A stretch of DNA of 8,867 bases from Pseudomonadota bacterium. GTDB lineage: Bacteria; Pseudomonadota; Alphaproteobacteria; Rhizobiales; Xanthobacteraceae. Under the pieces are notes generated by a model. That model was given only the letters and a program-made list of their open reading frames with translations, ran no database searches and was not told where the DNA came from. How positions within the stretch are numbered: position 1 is the stretch's first letter; every line of letters starts with the position of its first letter. Location: assembly GCA_023442085.1 (NCBI GenBank), contig JAEZMT010000334.1, positions 1 through 8,867 on the forward strand, given 5' to 3'. Shown here piece by piece: positions 1 through 6,355 of the stretch. The position numbers and the translations under genes are program-made.

Positions 1-113
1 GGCGGGCCGGGAGCGGAAGGGGCCGGGAACGGTCTAGCGGTCCCGCCGCAATCTGTCGAGGCGCCGGGCGGGATGGTAGGGTCGCGGGTGAAGCCCATCG
101 CCCGGAGGACCCC

Positions 114-434
114 ATGCCCGCGCGCATAGTCTACGCCACCTTCCCCAGCGTCGCGGCAGCCGAGGAGATGGCGCGTGCGCTGGTGGAGGCGCGTCTCGTC
201 GCCTGCGCCAACATCCTGCCGGAGATGGTCTCCATCTACCGCTGGGAGGGACAGATCGAGCGCGGCACCGAGGCGGTGATGATGCTGAAGACCACCGCGG
301 AGCGCGCCGCCGAGGTGGTGGAGGCGGTGCGCGCCGCCCATCCCTACGATGTGCCGGCCATCGTCGTGCTGCCGCTGGAAGGCGGGCTGCCGGCCTATCT
401 CGCCTGGATCGCCGGCGAGGTGGCGGCGGGCTGA
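114..434 (+). CDS. cutA: CutA-family divalent-cation tolerance protein
   Basis: This 106-residue protein is the usual size for CutA, a small trimeric protein with a ferredoxin-like fold that has been linked to copper and divalent-cation tolerance; its biochemical role is not settled. Visible family signatures are the N-terminal strand VYATFPS (residues 6-12), LVEARLVACANILP (23-36), SIYRWEG.IE (40-49), MMLKTT (56-61) and HPYDVPAIVVLPLEGG.P.YL.WI (76-99). Cys31 lies in the conserved ACANI segment. There is no signal peptide, so it is cytoplasmic. The ATG start is supported by GGAGGA at 104-109, four bases upstream. It is transcribed alone, towards the convergent hydrolase gene, and its TGA lies in the loop of a hairpin (422-444). 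Family assignment is secure; the physiological function is not. Confidence 0.95.
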   Translation: MPARIVYATFPSVAAAEEMARALVEARLVACANILPEMVSIYRWEGQIERGTEAVMMLKTTAERAAEVVEAVRAAHPYDVPAIVVLPLEGGLPAYLAWIAGEVAAG

Positions 435-444
435 ACCCGCCGCC
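422..444. terminator. Hairpin spanning the cutA stop codon, between convergent genes
   Basis: A perfect 9-bp stem (422-430, GGCGGCGGG, with 436-444, CCCGCCGCC) encloses a five-base loop that contains the cutA TGA. Only two T residues follow on the plus strand and there is no T tract on the minus strand, so a classical intrinsic terminator is only weakly supported. Its place between convergent stops (434 and 459) suggests that it serves both genes. Confidence 0.5.
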
Positions 445-458
445 TTGCGCTCAATGCC

Positions 459-1493
459 TCACAGCACCGGGCGCCAGTAGATGGGCTGGTAGCGGTAGCC
501 GTCGCCCTGCTTCTCCAGATAGGCCGCGCCGGGGAAGGGGAAGTGATAGCCCGCCACCAGCATGCGCTCCGCCGCGAGCCGGTCGTAGGTCTTGCGCCGC
601 ACCGCCTCGGCCGCCGCCGCGTCCATGTCGAACATGGCGTGCCAGCCGGGATTGGCCACGAACAGCGCCGGCAGGTTGGTGATGTCCGACTGGATGAACA
701 GGGCGTCGGAGCCGGAGGCAAGCTCATACGAGGTGTGCCCGGGCGTATGGCCCGGCGTGCCGACGGCCTTCAGGCCCGGCGCCAGCTCCTTGTCCCAGGC
801 GTAGCGTTCCACCTTGCCCTCGAACGGCTTGAACACCCGGCGCACGTTCTGGAAGTTGTTCTTGAGACCATCCGGGGCGCGGCTCATCTGGCCGTCATCC
901 ATCCAGAAGGCCCATTCCTTCTCGGGGACCATCAGCTGGGCCTTGGGAAAGACCGGCGTGCCGTCGGCGGCGAGGAGGCCGTTGATGTGGTCGCCGTGGA
1001 AATGGGAAATCACGATCTGGTCGATGGAGGCGGGGTCGATCTCCAGATCCTCCAGTGTGCCCCGCACGAGGCCGACCGGCCCCGCCTGCCCGCCGTTGCC
1101 GGTGTCGATCAGCACCTTCTTGCCGCCGATATCGAGCAGCAGGACGGTGAAGGAGATGGGCACCTGGTTTTCCGGCAGATAGGCCTTCTTCAGCGCCGCG
1201 TTCACCGTGTCCTTCGGCTGGTTGCGCACGAAGGTGTCGGAGAGCGGGATCGTGCGCATGCCGTCGGAGATGGCCGTCACCACCACGTCGCCGACCTTGT
1301 AGCGATAGGCGCTCGGCACCTGAGCTGGGCCGGCGGGCTTCTTGGCAGCGTCGGGATTGGGGGCGGGGGTGGACTGGGTGCCGGCGACCGGCTGGGCGGG
1401 GTTCTGGGCGGCGGCGGAACCGATTCCGCCGGCGATGGCACCGGCGATGCCGGCCGTGCCGGCCAGAAGGGTCCGGCGGGAAACCTCGGTCAT
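459..1493 (-). CDS. Tat-exported MBL-fold metallo-hydrolase
   Basis: A 344-residue metallo-beta-lactamase-fold hydrolase. The N-terminus carries a twin-arginine signal (SRRTLLAG, residues 5-12, then a small-residue hydrophobic stretch ending near AAAQ at 27-30), so a folded, metal-loaded enzyme is probably exported to the periplasm. Residues 31-60 form a Pro/Ala-rich linker. Metal ligands are complete: H-F-H-G-D-H at 164-169, His249 in GTPGHTPGHTS, Asp270 in QSDITN and His317 in GYHFPFPG. This supports an active di-metal centre. The start is backed by GAGGAG eight bases upstream. The substrate cannot be read from sequence; relatives include lactonases, other ester hydrolases and uncharacterised Tat-exported hydrolases. 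It lies downstream of the amino-acid binding protein on the same strand, but 172 bp with a hairpin separate them, so it is probably an independent unit. Confidence 0.93.
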   Translation of the reverse strand: MTEVSRRTLLAGTAGIAGAIAGGIGSAAAQNPAQPVAGTQSTPAPNPDAAKKPAGPAQVPSAYRYKVGDVVVTAISDGMRTIPLSDTFVRNQPKDTVNAALKKAYLPENQVPISFTVLLLDIGGKKVLIDTGNGGQAGPVGLVRGTLEDLEIDPASIDQIVISHFHGDHINGLLAADGTPVFPKAQLMVPEKEWAFWMDDGQMSRAPDGLKNNFQNVRRVFKPFEGKVERYAWDKELAPGLKAVGTPGHTPGHTSYELASGSDALFIQSDITNLPALFVANPGWHAMFDMDAAAAEAVRRKTYDRLAAERMLVAGYHFPFPGAAYLEKQGDGYRYQPIYWRPVL

Positions 1494-1566
1494 CCAATTC
1501 TCCTCGGGGCGTGAAGCGGCGGGAGATTAGGACAAGGCTTCAAGACAAATCGATGCCGATACGGAA

Positions 1567-1598
1567 GCGCCGCGCTCACATCCCTGCGAGCGCGGCGC
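1567..1598 (-). terminator. Hairpin downstream of the amino-acid binding protein gene
   Basis: A perfect 11-bp stem (1567-1577 GCGCCGCGCTC paired with 1588-1598) has a ten-base loop. It lies 68 bp beyond the stop codon of the binding-protein gene and upstream of the hydrolase gene. On the minus strand only TTCC follows, so it lacks a good U tract. It could end the upstream transcript or protect its 3' end. Nothing else recognisable was seen in the 172-bp spacer. Confidence 0.5.
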
Positions 1599-1665
1599 CT
1601 TGATACGCGAACTTGACCAGTAGCTTAACCTTAAGGACCGGCGCACCGCCGATTCTTACGCCGTA

Positions 1666-2679
1666 TCAGCGCACCGGCGGGGCGTACTGGATGCCGCCCA
1701 TGCTCCAGAGCTGGTTGATGCCGCGGGGGATGCCGAGCTTGGAGGCGGCGCCCACGTTGCGCTCGAAGCTTTCGCCGTAATTGCCCACCGCCTTCACGAT
1801 GCGCACGACGAAGTCGTTCGTCACGCCGAGTTCTTCGCCGTAATTGCCCTCGTTGCCGACGAGGCGCTTCACCTCGGGTTTCTGGGACTTCACCGCGGCG
1901 TCGAGGGTGGTGGTCGCGACGCCCAGTTCCTCGGCGTTGATCATGGCGAACACCGTCCACTTCACTAGGTTCGCCCACTGGTCGTCGCCCTGGCGGACGA
2001 CGGGGCCCAGGGGCTCCTTGGAGATCACGTCCGGCAGCACGATGTGGTCGCCGGGCTTCGTCATGGTGAGACGCAGGGCGTAGAGCTGCGACACGTCGGT
2101 GGTGAGCGTGTCGCACTTGCCCTCGTCATAGGCTTTCACCAGCTCGCCGGAGGTGGGCAGGGTGACCAGCTCAAGCGTCATGCCATTGGCGGCAAAATAG
2201 TCCTTGGTGTTGCTCTCGGCGGTGGTGCCCGCCTGGACGCAGACCTTGGACTTGTCGAGCTCGAGGGCGGACGTGATCTTGCGGGCGTCGCGCACCAGGA
2301 AGCCCTGGCCGTCGTAATAATTGATGGCCGTGAACAGCAGGCCGAGCTTGGCCTCGCGTTCCAGGGTCCAGGTGGAGTTGCGCGAGAGCACGTCGATCTC
2401 GCCCTTGGAGAGGGCGGGGAAGCGCTCGTCCGCGGTCAGCGGCACGTACTTCACCTTGTTCGCGTCATTGAAGATGGCCGCCGCCAGCGCCTTGCAGACG
2501 TCGACGTCGAAGCCGGTCCATTTGCCGGAGGCGTCCTGGGCGGAGAAGCCGGGGAGCCCCTTGGAGACGCCGCAGACCAGCTCGCCGCGGTCCTTCACGG
2601 TCTTGAGGGTCTGCGCCGTTGCCCCCGTCGCGCCGAGCGCAACGGCCGCGCCGGCCAGTAGGGCCAGGATCGTCTTCAT
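1666..2679 (-). CDS. aapJ: AapJ/BztA-type amino-acid ABC transporter substrate-binding protein
   Basis: A 337-residue periplasmic binding protein, the usual size of the AapJ/BztA family that delivers L-amino acids to the broad-specificity Aap/Bzt ABC permease. The start chosen is the ATG at 2679, which gives a clean Sec signal (MKTILALLAGAAVALGATGATAQ, cleavage near residue 23) and has GGGGGA a few bases upstream; the longer reading from 2760 would run into the transpeptidase gene. Family hallmarks are LKTVKDRGEL.CGV (25-38), GFSAQD.SGKW.GFDVD.C (44-62), DVLSRNSTWTL.RE (96-109) and the C-terminal block NYGESFERNVG...GIPRGINQLW..GGIQYAPPVR (300-337). Cys36/Cys62 and Cys147/Cys189 may form disulphides. 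No aapQ, aapM or aapP homologue lies beside it here, so it is an orphan in this window or its partners are elsewhere. The gene symbol reflects family membership, and ligand preference is inferred. Confidence 0.92.
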   Translation of the reverse strand: MKTILALLAGAAVALGATGATAQTLKTVKDRGELVCGVSKGLPGFSAQDASGKWTGFDVDVCKALAAAIFNDANKVKYVPLTADERFPALSKGEIDVLSRNSTWTLEREAKLGLLFTAINYYDGQGFLVRDARKITSALELDKSKVCVQAGTTAESNTKDYFAANGMTLELVTLPTSGELVKAYDEGKCDTLTTDVSQLYALRLTMTKPGDHIVLPDVISKEPLGPVVRQGDDQWANLVKWTVFAMINAEELGVATTTLDAAVKSQKPEVKRLVGNEGNYGEELGVTNDFVVRIVKAVGNYGESFERNVGAASKLGIPRGINQLWSMGGIQYAPPVR

Positions 2680-2711
2680 GAAGTCCCCCAGTGAGGAAGT
2701 ATCGGAGAAAG

Positions 2712-2732
2712 AGCCGCCCTCAGAGGGCGGCT
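2712..2732 (-). terminator. Terminator-like hairpin containing the L,D-transpeptidase stop
   Basis: A perfect 9-bp stem (2712-2720 AGCCGCCCT with 2724-2732 AGGGCGGCT) has a three-base loop. Read on the minus strand it is followed by CTTTCTCC, a modest pyrimidine tract. The stem is built from the last codons of the transpeptidase gene and its TGA (2720-2722). It probably ends that transcript 33 bp before the start of the binding-protein gene. Confidence 0.65.
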
Positions 2733-3352
2733 TGCTGGCGCACCACGACCTTGGTGCCAACCGGAACGCGGCTGTAGAGGTCGATGATCTCGCTGTTCAC
2801 GAGGCGGAAGCAGCCCGAGGACACGGCGTAGCCGATGGTCTGCGGCTGGTTCGTGCCGTGGATGCGGTAGACGGTGCCGCCGATGTAGAGCGCGCGGGCG
2901 CCCATGGGATTGCCCGGGCCACCGGCCATGAAGCGCGGCAGATAGGGCTGGCGCTGGATCATCTCGGACGGCGGGGTCCAGTCCGGCCACTCGGCCTTGC
3001 GCTCGATGGTCTTGAGGCCCTGCCACTGGAAGCCGTCGCGGCCGACGCCAATGCCGTAGCGCATGGCGCGGTTGTCGCCCTGCACCAGGTACAGGAAGCG
3101 CTCGTTCGTGTGGATCACGATGGTGCCGGGCTTCTCCGTCGTGCGGAAGTAGACCGGCTGGTGGCGGAACTGGGGATCGAGCTGGGCGACATCGTCGTCA
3201 GGGGCGGTGAGGCCCGGCTGCTCGTCGATGTCCATCACCGCGCCGGGGCCGCCGCGCGGGCCGACCTGCGCGCTGGCGCCGGTCGCGAAGGCAAAAACGC
3301 CCACCTGAAGCAGGGCGGCGAAGGTCAAGGTCTTGATCGTCACAGGCATCAT
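2720..3352 (-). CDS. Exported L,D-transpeptidase (YkuD domain)
   Basis: A 210-residue YkuD-family (ErfK/YbiS/YnhG-like) L,D-transpeptidase. These enzymes make 3-3 peptidoglycan cross-links or attach proteins to peptidoglycan in the periplasm. The ATG at 3352 (with a second ATG at 3349) gives a signal peptide, MMPVTIKTLTFAALLQVGVFAFATGASAQ, and AGAGG lies about six bases upstream. The YkuD domain occupies roughly residues 76-206, beginning GTIVIHTNERFLYLV. The catalytic set is intact: His165 in R-I-H-G-T-N and Cys181 in S-S-G-C-F-R (178-183), followed by LVN and EIIDLY. No LysM or peptidoglycan-binding domain is present, so this is the minimal single-domain form. The open frame extends upstream to 3526, but that part looks non-coding. 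It is divergent from thrS, with 455 bp between them. Which reaction it performs cannot be told. Confidence 0.93.
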   Translation of the reverse strand: MMPVTIKTLTFAALLQVGVFAFATGASAQVGPRGGPGAVMDIDEQPGLTAPDDDVAQLDPQFRHQPVYFRTTEKPGTIVIHTNERFLYLVQGDNRAMRYGIGVGRDGFQWQGLKTIERKAEWPDWTPPSEMIQRQPYLPRFMAGGPGNPMGARALYIGGTVYRIHGTNQPQTIGYAVSSGCFRLVNSEIIDLYSRVPVGTKVVVRQQAAL

Positions 3353-3807
3353 GCCGGCCTCTTCTAGACGCATCCCGGGCGATAAGCCCGGTCGAGCGGT
3401 GTCCTCGCCGGCCGTGCAGCTTTTGAAAGCGCGCGTCCGGTTTCCCACCCCGCGTGACCCGCCCTGCCTTCCGGAATGGCCCTCCCAGGACCTTTCCGGA
3501 ACGACGCCGGCATGGCGAACACTCACGACCCCGCTTCCCGATTAGCCGAGGCCGCGCGCGAGGGAAAGGGGGGACGCGGCCGAAGCAGTGCAGCATTTTG
3601 GCCCTGAACGGTTTCTGAACGGTATCCGAAGCGTGGAAGCGCGCCCGTACCGCGCCGGAGCTGTCGCCGGGCTTCCATCGGCGCGGCGCGCGCACGGCGG
3701 CGGGCGCGGCGCGCTTTACGGAGCGCCATGGCCTCGCCTAAAAGGGCGCGCTTAACGAGAAGGCCTACCTGCGAGGTGCGCAGGAGTGGGCCGCAAGGAG
3801 CCGAGAC
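3353..3807. other. Non-coding divergent region between L,D-transpeptidase and thrS
   Basis: This 455-bp region must hold promoters for both divergent genes. The open frames that cross it have no recognisable family and are taken as GC-driven. Visible elements are a short inverted repeat CCGGGC-GATAA-GCCCGG near 3375-3391 just upstream of the transpeptidase, a phased 9-bp direct repeat at 3604-3623, and a 12-bp direct repeat GGCGCGGCGCGC at 3680-3691 and 3703-3714. A weak thrS promoter candidate is TTTACG (3715-3720) with TAAAAG (3739-3744), spaced 18 bp. AAGGAG at 3795-3800 is the thrS ribosome binding site. No T-box, tRNA-like leader or leader peptide could be supported. Confidence 0.5.
3604..3623. 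repeat. Phased direct repeat CTGAACGGT x2, possible regulator site
   Basis: CTGAACGGT occurs at 3604-3612 and again at 3615-3623, separated by TT. The 11-bp period places both copies on about the same face of the helix. This arrangement is common for dimeric response regulators that bind direct repeats. It lies about 250 bp from the transpeptidase start and 185 bp from thrS. The repeat is seen directly; a regulatory role is inferred. Confidence 0.4.
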
Positions 3808-5784
3808 ATGATTTCCCTGACCTTCCCCGACGGCGCCAAGCGCGATTATACCGAGGGGACGTCCGGCGCGGACATCGCCGCCGCCATCTCCAAGTCCCTC
3901 GCCAAGAAGGCCGTCGCCGTCACCCTGGACGGGGAACTGGCCGACCTGTCCCAGCCCATCACCCGCGACGCGAAGCTCGAGATCGTCACCCGCGACGATC
4001 CCCGCGCGCTGGAGCTGATCCGCCACGACTGCTCGCACGTGATGGCGGAAGCGGTGCAGGAGCTGTGGCCGGGCACGCAGGTGACCATCGGCCCGGTGAT
4101 CGAGAACGGCTTCTATTACGACTTCGCCCGCAACGCCCCCTTCACCTCGGAAGACCTGCCGGTCATCGAGGCGAAGATGCGCGAGATCATCGCCCGCGAC
4201 CGCCCCTTCACCAAGGAGGTGTGGACCCGCGAGGAGGCCAAGCGCGTGTTCGCCGCCAAGGGCGAGAACTACAAGGTCGAGCTGGTCGACGCGATTCCCG
4301 AAGACCAGGATGTGAAGATCTACAAGCAGGGCGAGTGGTTCGACCTCTGCCGCGGCCCGCACCTGCCCTCCACGGGCAAGATCGGCAACGCCTTCAAGCT
4401 GATGAAGGTGGCGGGCGCCTATTGGCGGGGTGATTCGAACAACCCCATGCTCACCCGCATCTACGGCACCGCCTGGCAGGACGAGAAGGAGCTTGCCGCC
4501 TACCTCCACCGGCTGGAGGAAGCCGAGAAGCGCGACCACCGCCGCCTCGGCCGGGAGATGGACCTCTTTCACTTCCAGGAGGAAGGCCCCGGCACCGTCT
4601 TCTGGCATCCCAAGGGCTGGACGCTGTTCCAGGAGCTGGTGGCCTACATGCGCCGGCGGCTGAAGGCCGACTACAGCGAGGTCAACGCCCCGCAGGTGCT
4701 TGACCATTCGCTCTGGGAGACCTCCGGCCACTGGGGCTGGTACAAGGAGAACATGTTCAAGGTCCAGTCCGCCGGCGACGAGACCAAGGACGAGCGCGTG
4801 TTCGCGCTCAAGCCCATGAACTGCCCCGGCCATGTGCAGATCTTCAAGCACGGGCTGAAGAGCTATCGCGACCTGCCCATGCGCCTCGCCGAGTTCGGCG
4901 CGGTGCACCGCTACGAGCCCTCCGGCGCGCTGCACGGGCTGATGCGCGTGCGCGGCTTCACCCAGGACGACGCCCACATCTTCTGCACCGAGGAGCAGAT
5001 GGCGGCGGAGTGCCTGAAGATCAACGATCTCATCCTCTCCACTTATGCCGACTTCGGCTTCGAGGAGATCGTGGTGAAGCTCTCCACCCGGCCGGAGAAG
5101 CGCGTCGGCTCGGACGCCGTGTGGGATCACGCCGAAGAGGTGATGACCCGCGTGCTGGCCGAGATCGAGGCCCAGTCCGGCGGGCGCATCAAGACCGGTA
5201 TCCTGCCGGGCGAGGGCGCCTTCTACGGCCCGAAGTTCGAATACACGCTGAAGGACGCCATCGGCCGTGAATGGCAGTGCGGCACCACGCAGGTGGACTT
5301 CAACCTGCCGGAGCGCTTCGGCGCCTTCTATGTGGATGCGGACGGGCAGAAGAAGACGCCGGTGATGATCCACCGCGCCATCTGCGGCTCCATGGAGCGC
5401 TTCACCGGCATCCTCATCGAGCACTTCGCCGGCCACTTCCCGCTGTGGCTCGCGCCGACGCAGGTGGTGGTGGCCACCATCACCTCGGATGCGGACGATT
5501 ACGCTGCCGAGGTGGTGGCGCAGCTGAAGGCGGCCGGGCTCCGGGCCGAGCTCGACCTTCGCAACGAGAAGATCAACCTCAAGGTGCGCGAGCACTCGCT
5601 GGCCAAGGTGCCGGTGCTGCTGGTGGCGGGCAAGAAGGAGGCGGCCGAACGCACCCTCTCCATCCGCCGCCTCGGCTCCAACGCCCAGACGTCTGGCACC
5701 CTCGACGAGGTGGTCGCGGCGCTGGTAGAGGAGGCCGTGCCGCCGGATCAGAAGCGCAAGATTCTGGCCGCGAAGGCGGCGTGA
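3808..5784 (+). CDS. thrS: Threonine--tRNA ligase
   Basis: Full-length class II threonyl-tRNA synthetase (658 residues; bacterial enzymes are about 640), which charges tRNA-Thr in the cytoplasm. Domain order: TGS domain (about 1-62); editing domain (about 63-225) with its four key residues His73 and His77 (RHDCSH) and Cys181 and His185 (CRGPHLPS), which removes mischarged serine; catalytic core (about 245-545); C-terminal anticodon-binding domain (about 550-650). The zinc ligands that recognise threonine are Cys339 (MNCPGH), His390 (DDAHIFC) and His522 (MIHRAICGS). Motif 2 Arg368 (HRYEPSG) and motif 3 Arg531 (GSMERFTG) are present. The ATG has AAGGAG seven bases upstream. A strong intrinsic terminator follows, so it is probably monocistronic. 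A 790-codon open frame antisense to this gene is a composition shadow. Confidence 0.98.
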   Translation: MISLTFPDGAKRDYTEGTSGADIAAAISKSLAKKAVAVTLDGELADLSQPITRDAKLEIVTRDDPRALELIRHDCSHVMAEAVQELWPGTQVTIGPVIENGFYYDFARNAPFTSEDLPVIEAKMREIIARDRPFTKEVWTREEAKRVFAAKGENYKVELVDAIPEDQDVKIYKQGEWFDLCRGPHLPSTGKIGNAFKLMKVAGAYWRGDSNNPMLTRIYGTAWQDEKELAAYLHRLEEAEKRDHRRLGREMDLFHFQEEGPGTVFWHPKGWTLFQELVAYMRRRLKADYSEVNAPQVLDHSLWETSGHWGWYKENMFKVQSAGDETKDERVFALKPMNCPGHVQIFKHGLKSYRDLPMRLAEFGAVHRYEPSGALHGLMRVRGFTQDDAHIFCTEEQMAAECLKINDLILSTYADFGFEEIVVKLSTRPEKRVGSDAVWDHAEEVMTRVLAEIEAQSGGRIKTGILPGEGAFYGPKFEYTLKDAIGREWQCGTTQVDFNLPERFGAFYVDADGQKKTPVMIHRAICGSMERFTGILIEHFAGHFPLWLAPTQVVVATITSDADDYAAEVVAQLKAAGLRAELDLRNEKINLKVREHSLAKVPVLLVAGKKEAAERTLSIRRLGSNAQTSGTLDEVVAALVEEAVPPDQKRKILAAKAA

Positions 5785-5810
5785 CGCGCACGGGCCGGTG
5801 AGGATGAGAC

Positions 5811-5841
5811 AAGGCGGGGCTGCGGCTCCGCCTTTCTTTTT
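5811..5841 (+). terminator. Rho-independent terminator of thrS
   Basis: A 10-bp stem (5811-5820 AAGGCGGGGC with 5825-5834 GCTCCGCCTT, one G-U pair) has a TGCG loop and is followed by TCTTTTT. This is the clearest intrinsic terminator in the window, 26 bp after the thrS stop. It separates thrS transcription from the downstream DUF7662/PIN cassette, which therefore needs its own promoter. Confidence 0.88.
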
Positions 5842-5849
5842 GCACATAG

Positions 5850-5875
5850 ACAAACACTGTTTACAAACACTGTTT
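5850..5875. repeat. Tandem 13-bp palindromic repeat, probable operator of the TA cassette
   Basis: The unit ACAAACACTGTTT occurs twice head to tail (5850-5862 and 5863-5875) without mismatch. Each unit contains an inverted repeat AAACA-C-TGTTT. The junction also reads GTTT-AC-AAAC, so overlapping palindromes run through the whole block. It lies just upstream of the antitoxin-like gene in the most AT-rich stretch of the window. Autoregulated toxin-antitoxin operons typically have such operators. Binding by the DUF7662 protein is inferred. Confidence 0.75.
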
Positions 5876-5888
5876 CTTTGGCTAGCCT
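5860..5888 (+). promoter_or_regulatory. Candidate sigma-70 promoter of the DUF7662/PIN operon
   Basis: TTTACA (5860-5865) matches five of six bases of the -35 consensus. TAGCCT (5883-5888), 17 bp downstream, is a weak -10 element (three of six). The -35 box lies inside the tandem repeat, so a repressor bound there would block RNA polymerase. Transcription would start near 5895, just before the ribosome binding site. The weak -10 makes the exact placement uncertain. Confidence 0.4.
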
Positions 5889-5900
5889 CCAACAATCACA

Positions 5901-5908
5901 AAAGGAGG
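5901..5908 (+). promoter_or_regulatory. Strong ribosome binding site that fixes a TTG start
   Basis: AAAGGAGG is a near-perfect Shine-Dalgarno sequence lying five bases before TTG at 5914. The only other upstream start in frame is TTG at 5878, which has no ribosome binding site and would make this sequence coding. This decides the start of the antitoxin-like gene. Confidence 0.8.
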
Positions 5909-5913
5909 TTCCC

Positions 5914-6354
5914 TTGGCATCGTCTACCGCATTGAAGGCCCCGACCGAGTCCCGCTACGCGCCTCTGACCGCATATCTCATCGGTGTCGGCCAATCCCAA
6001 GTCGCAATGACGTTCGCGGAGATCGAGGCGCTCGTGGGCCACCCTCTCCCCGCCAGCGCCCGCCGTCACCGCGCGTGGTGGTCTAACAACCCCACCAACA
6101 GTGTTATCACCTGGGCGTGGCTGGCTGCCGGATACAAGTCGGAGCAGGTGGATATGGAGGCGGGCCGCCTGGTTTTCCGGCGCGTCGAGGAGGAAGAGCG
6201 CAAGGAAGCGGCTGCCGAAACGCCGCCCGCCCCCTTCACCGACCGCGCGAGCCTGCTGAAGGCGCTCTACGGTGCGCTCAAGGGCACCGTCACGGTTGCC
6301 GACGGCACCGACCTCACCGCCCCTACCGCCACCGACTGGCGGGCGGAACGCTGA
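5914..6354 (+). CDS. Putative antitoxin: DUF7662 domain fused to a toxin-binding tail
   Basis: A 146-residue protein with two parts. Residues 15-91 (RYAPLTAYL...MTFAEIEALVGHPLPASARRHRAWWSN...AWLAAGYK.E.VD...LVFRRV) match what I recognise as DUF7662, a domain of unknown function. A charged linker (92-107) leads to a tail (108-146) of the kind found at the C-terminus of Phd/VapB-class antitoxins: LLKALYGALKGTVTVADGTDLTAPTATDWRAE. No AbrB, Phd, ribbon-helix-helix or helix-turn-helix domain is visible, so DUF7662 would be the DNA-binding part. The gene uses a TTG start with a very strong ribosome binding site, and its TGA is one base before the PIN toxin ATG. Tandem palindromes upstream fit autoregulation. 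The domain match is from recall and the antitoxin role is inferred from architecture and context; alternatively it is a regulator that happens to precede a PIN gene. Confidence 0.85.
   Translation: MASSTALKAPTESRYAPLTAYLIGVGQSQVAMTFAEIEALVGHPLPASARRHRAWWSNNPTNSVITWAWLAAGYKSEQVDMEAGRLVFRRVEEEERKEAAAETPPAPFTDRASLLKALYGALKGTVTVADGTDLTAPTATDWRAER
6097..6105. promoter_or_regulatory. Possible intragenic third operator core in the antitoxin gene
   Basis: AACAGTGTT is the exact reverse complement of AACACTGTT, the core of both upstream repeat units. It lies inside the antitoxin gene (codons 62-64, AAC AGT GTT). AGT and GTT are uncommon codons in this GC-rich window. It could be a downstream auxiliary operator; chance cannot be excluded for a 9-bp match. 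Confidence 0.3.
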
Positions 6355-6355
6355 G

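Noticed and set aside
5..32. Near-identical 12-mers GGCCGGGAGCGG and GGCCGGGAACGG upstream of cutA
   Set aside because: GC-rich, only two copies with one mismatch, and cut by the window edge; probably composition. A weak 5-bp stem nearby (24-45) is equally unconvincing.
543..1514. 323-codon open frame on the plus strand opposite the MBL hydrolase
   Set aside because: Antisense shadow of a gene with clear catalytic motifs; composition is rich in Gly, His and Arg with no family match.
3353..3526. N-terminal extension of the L,D-transpeptidase to 3526
   Set aside because: The extension would bury the clear signal peptide 58 residues inside the protein and has no ribosome binding site or family similarity.
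3523..5895. 790-codon open frame on the minus strand antisense to thrS
   Set aside because: It covers the full, well-conserved thrS gene, has a low-complexity His/Leu/Gly/Val/Ala composition typical of GC-rich antisense frames, and shows no recognisable domain.
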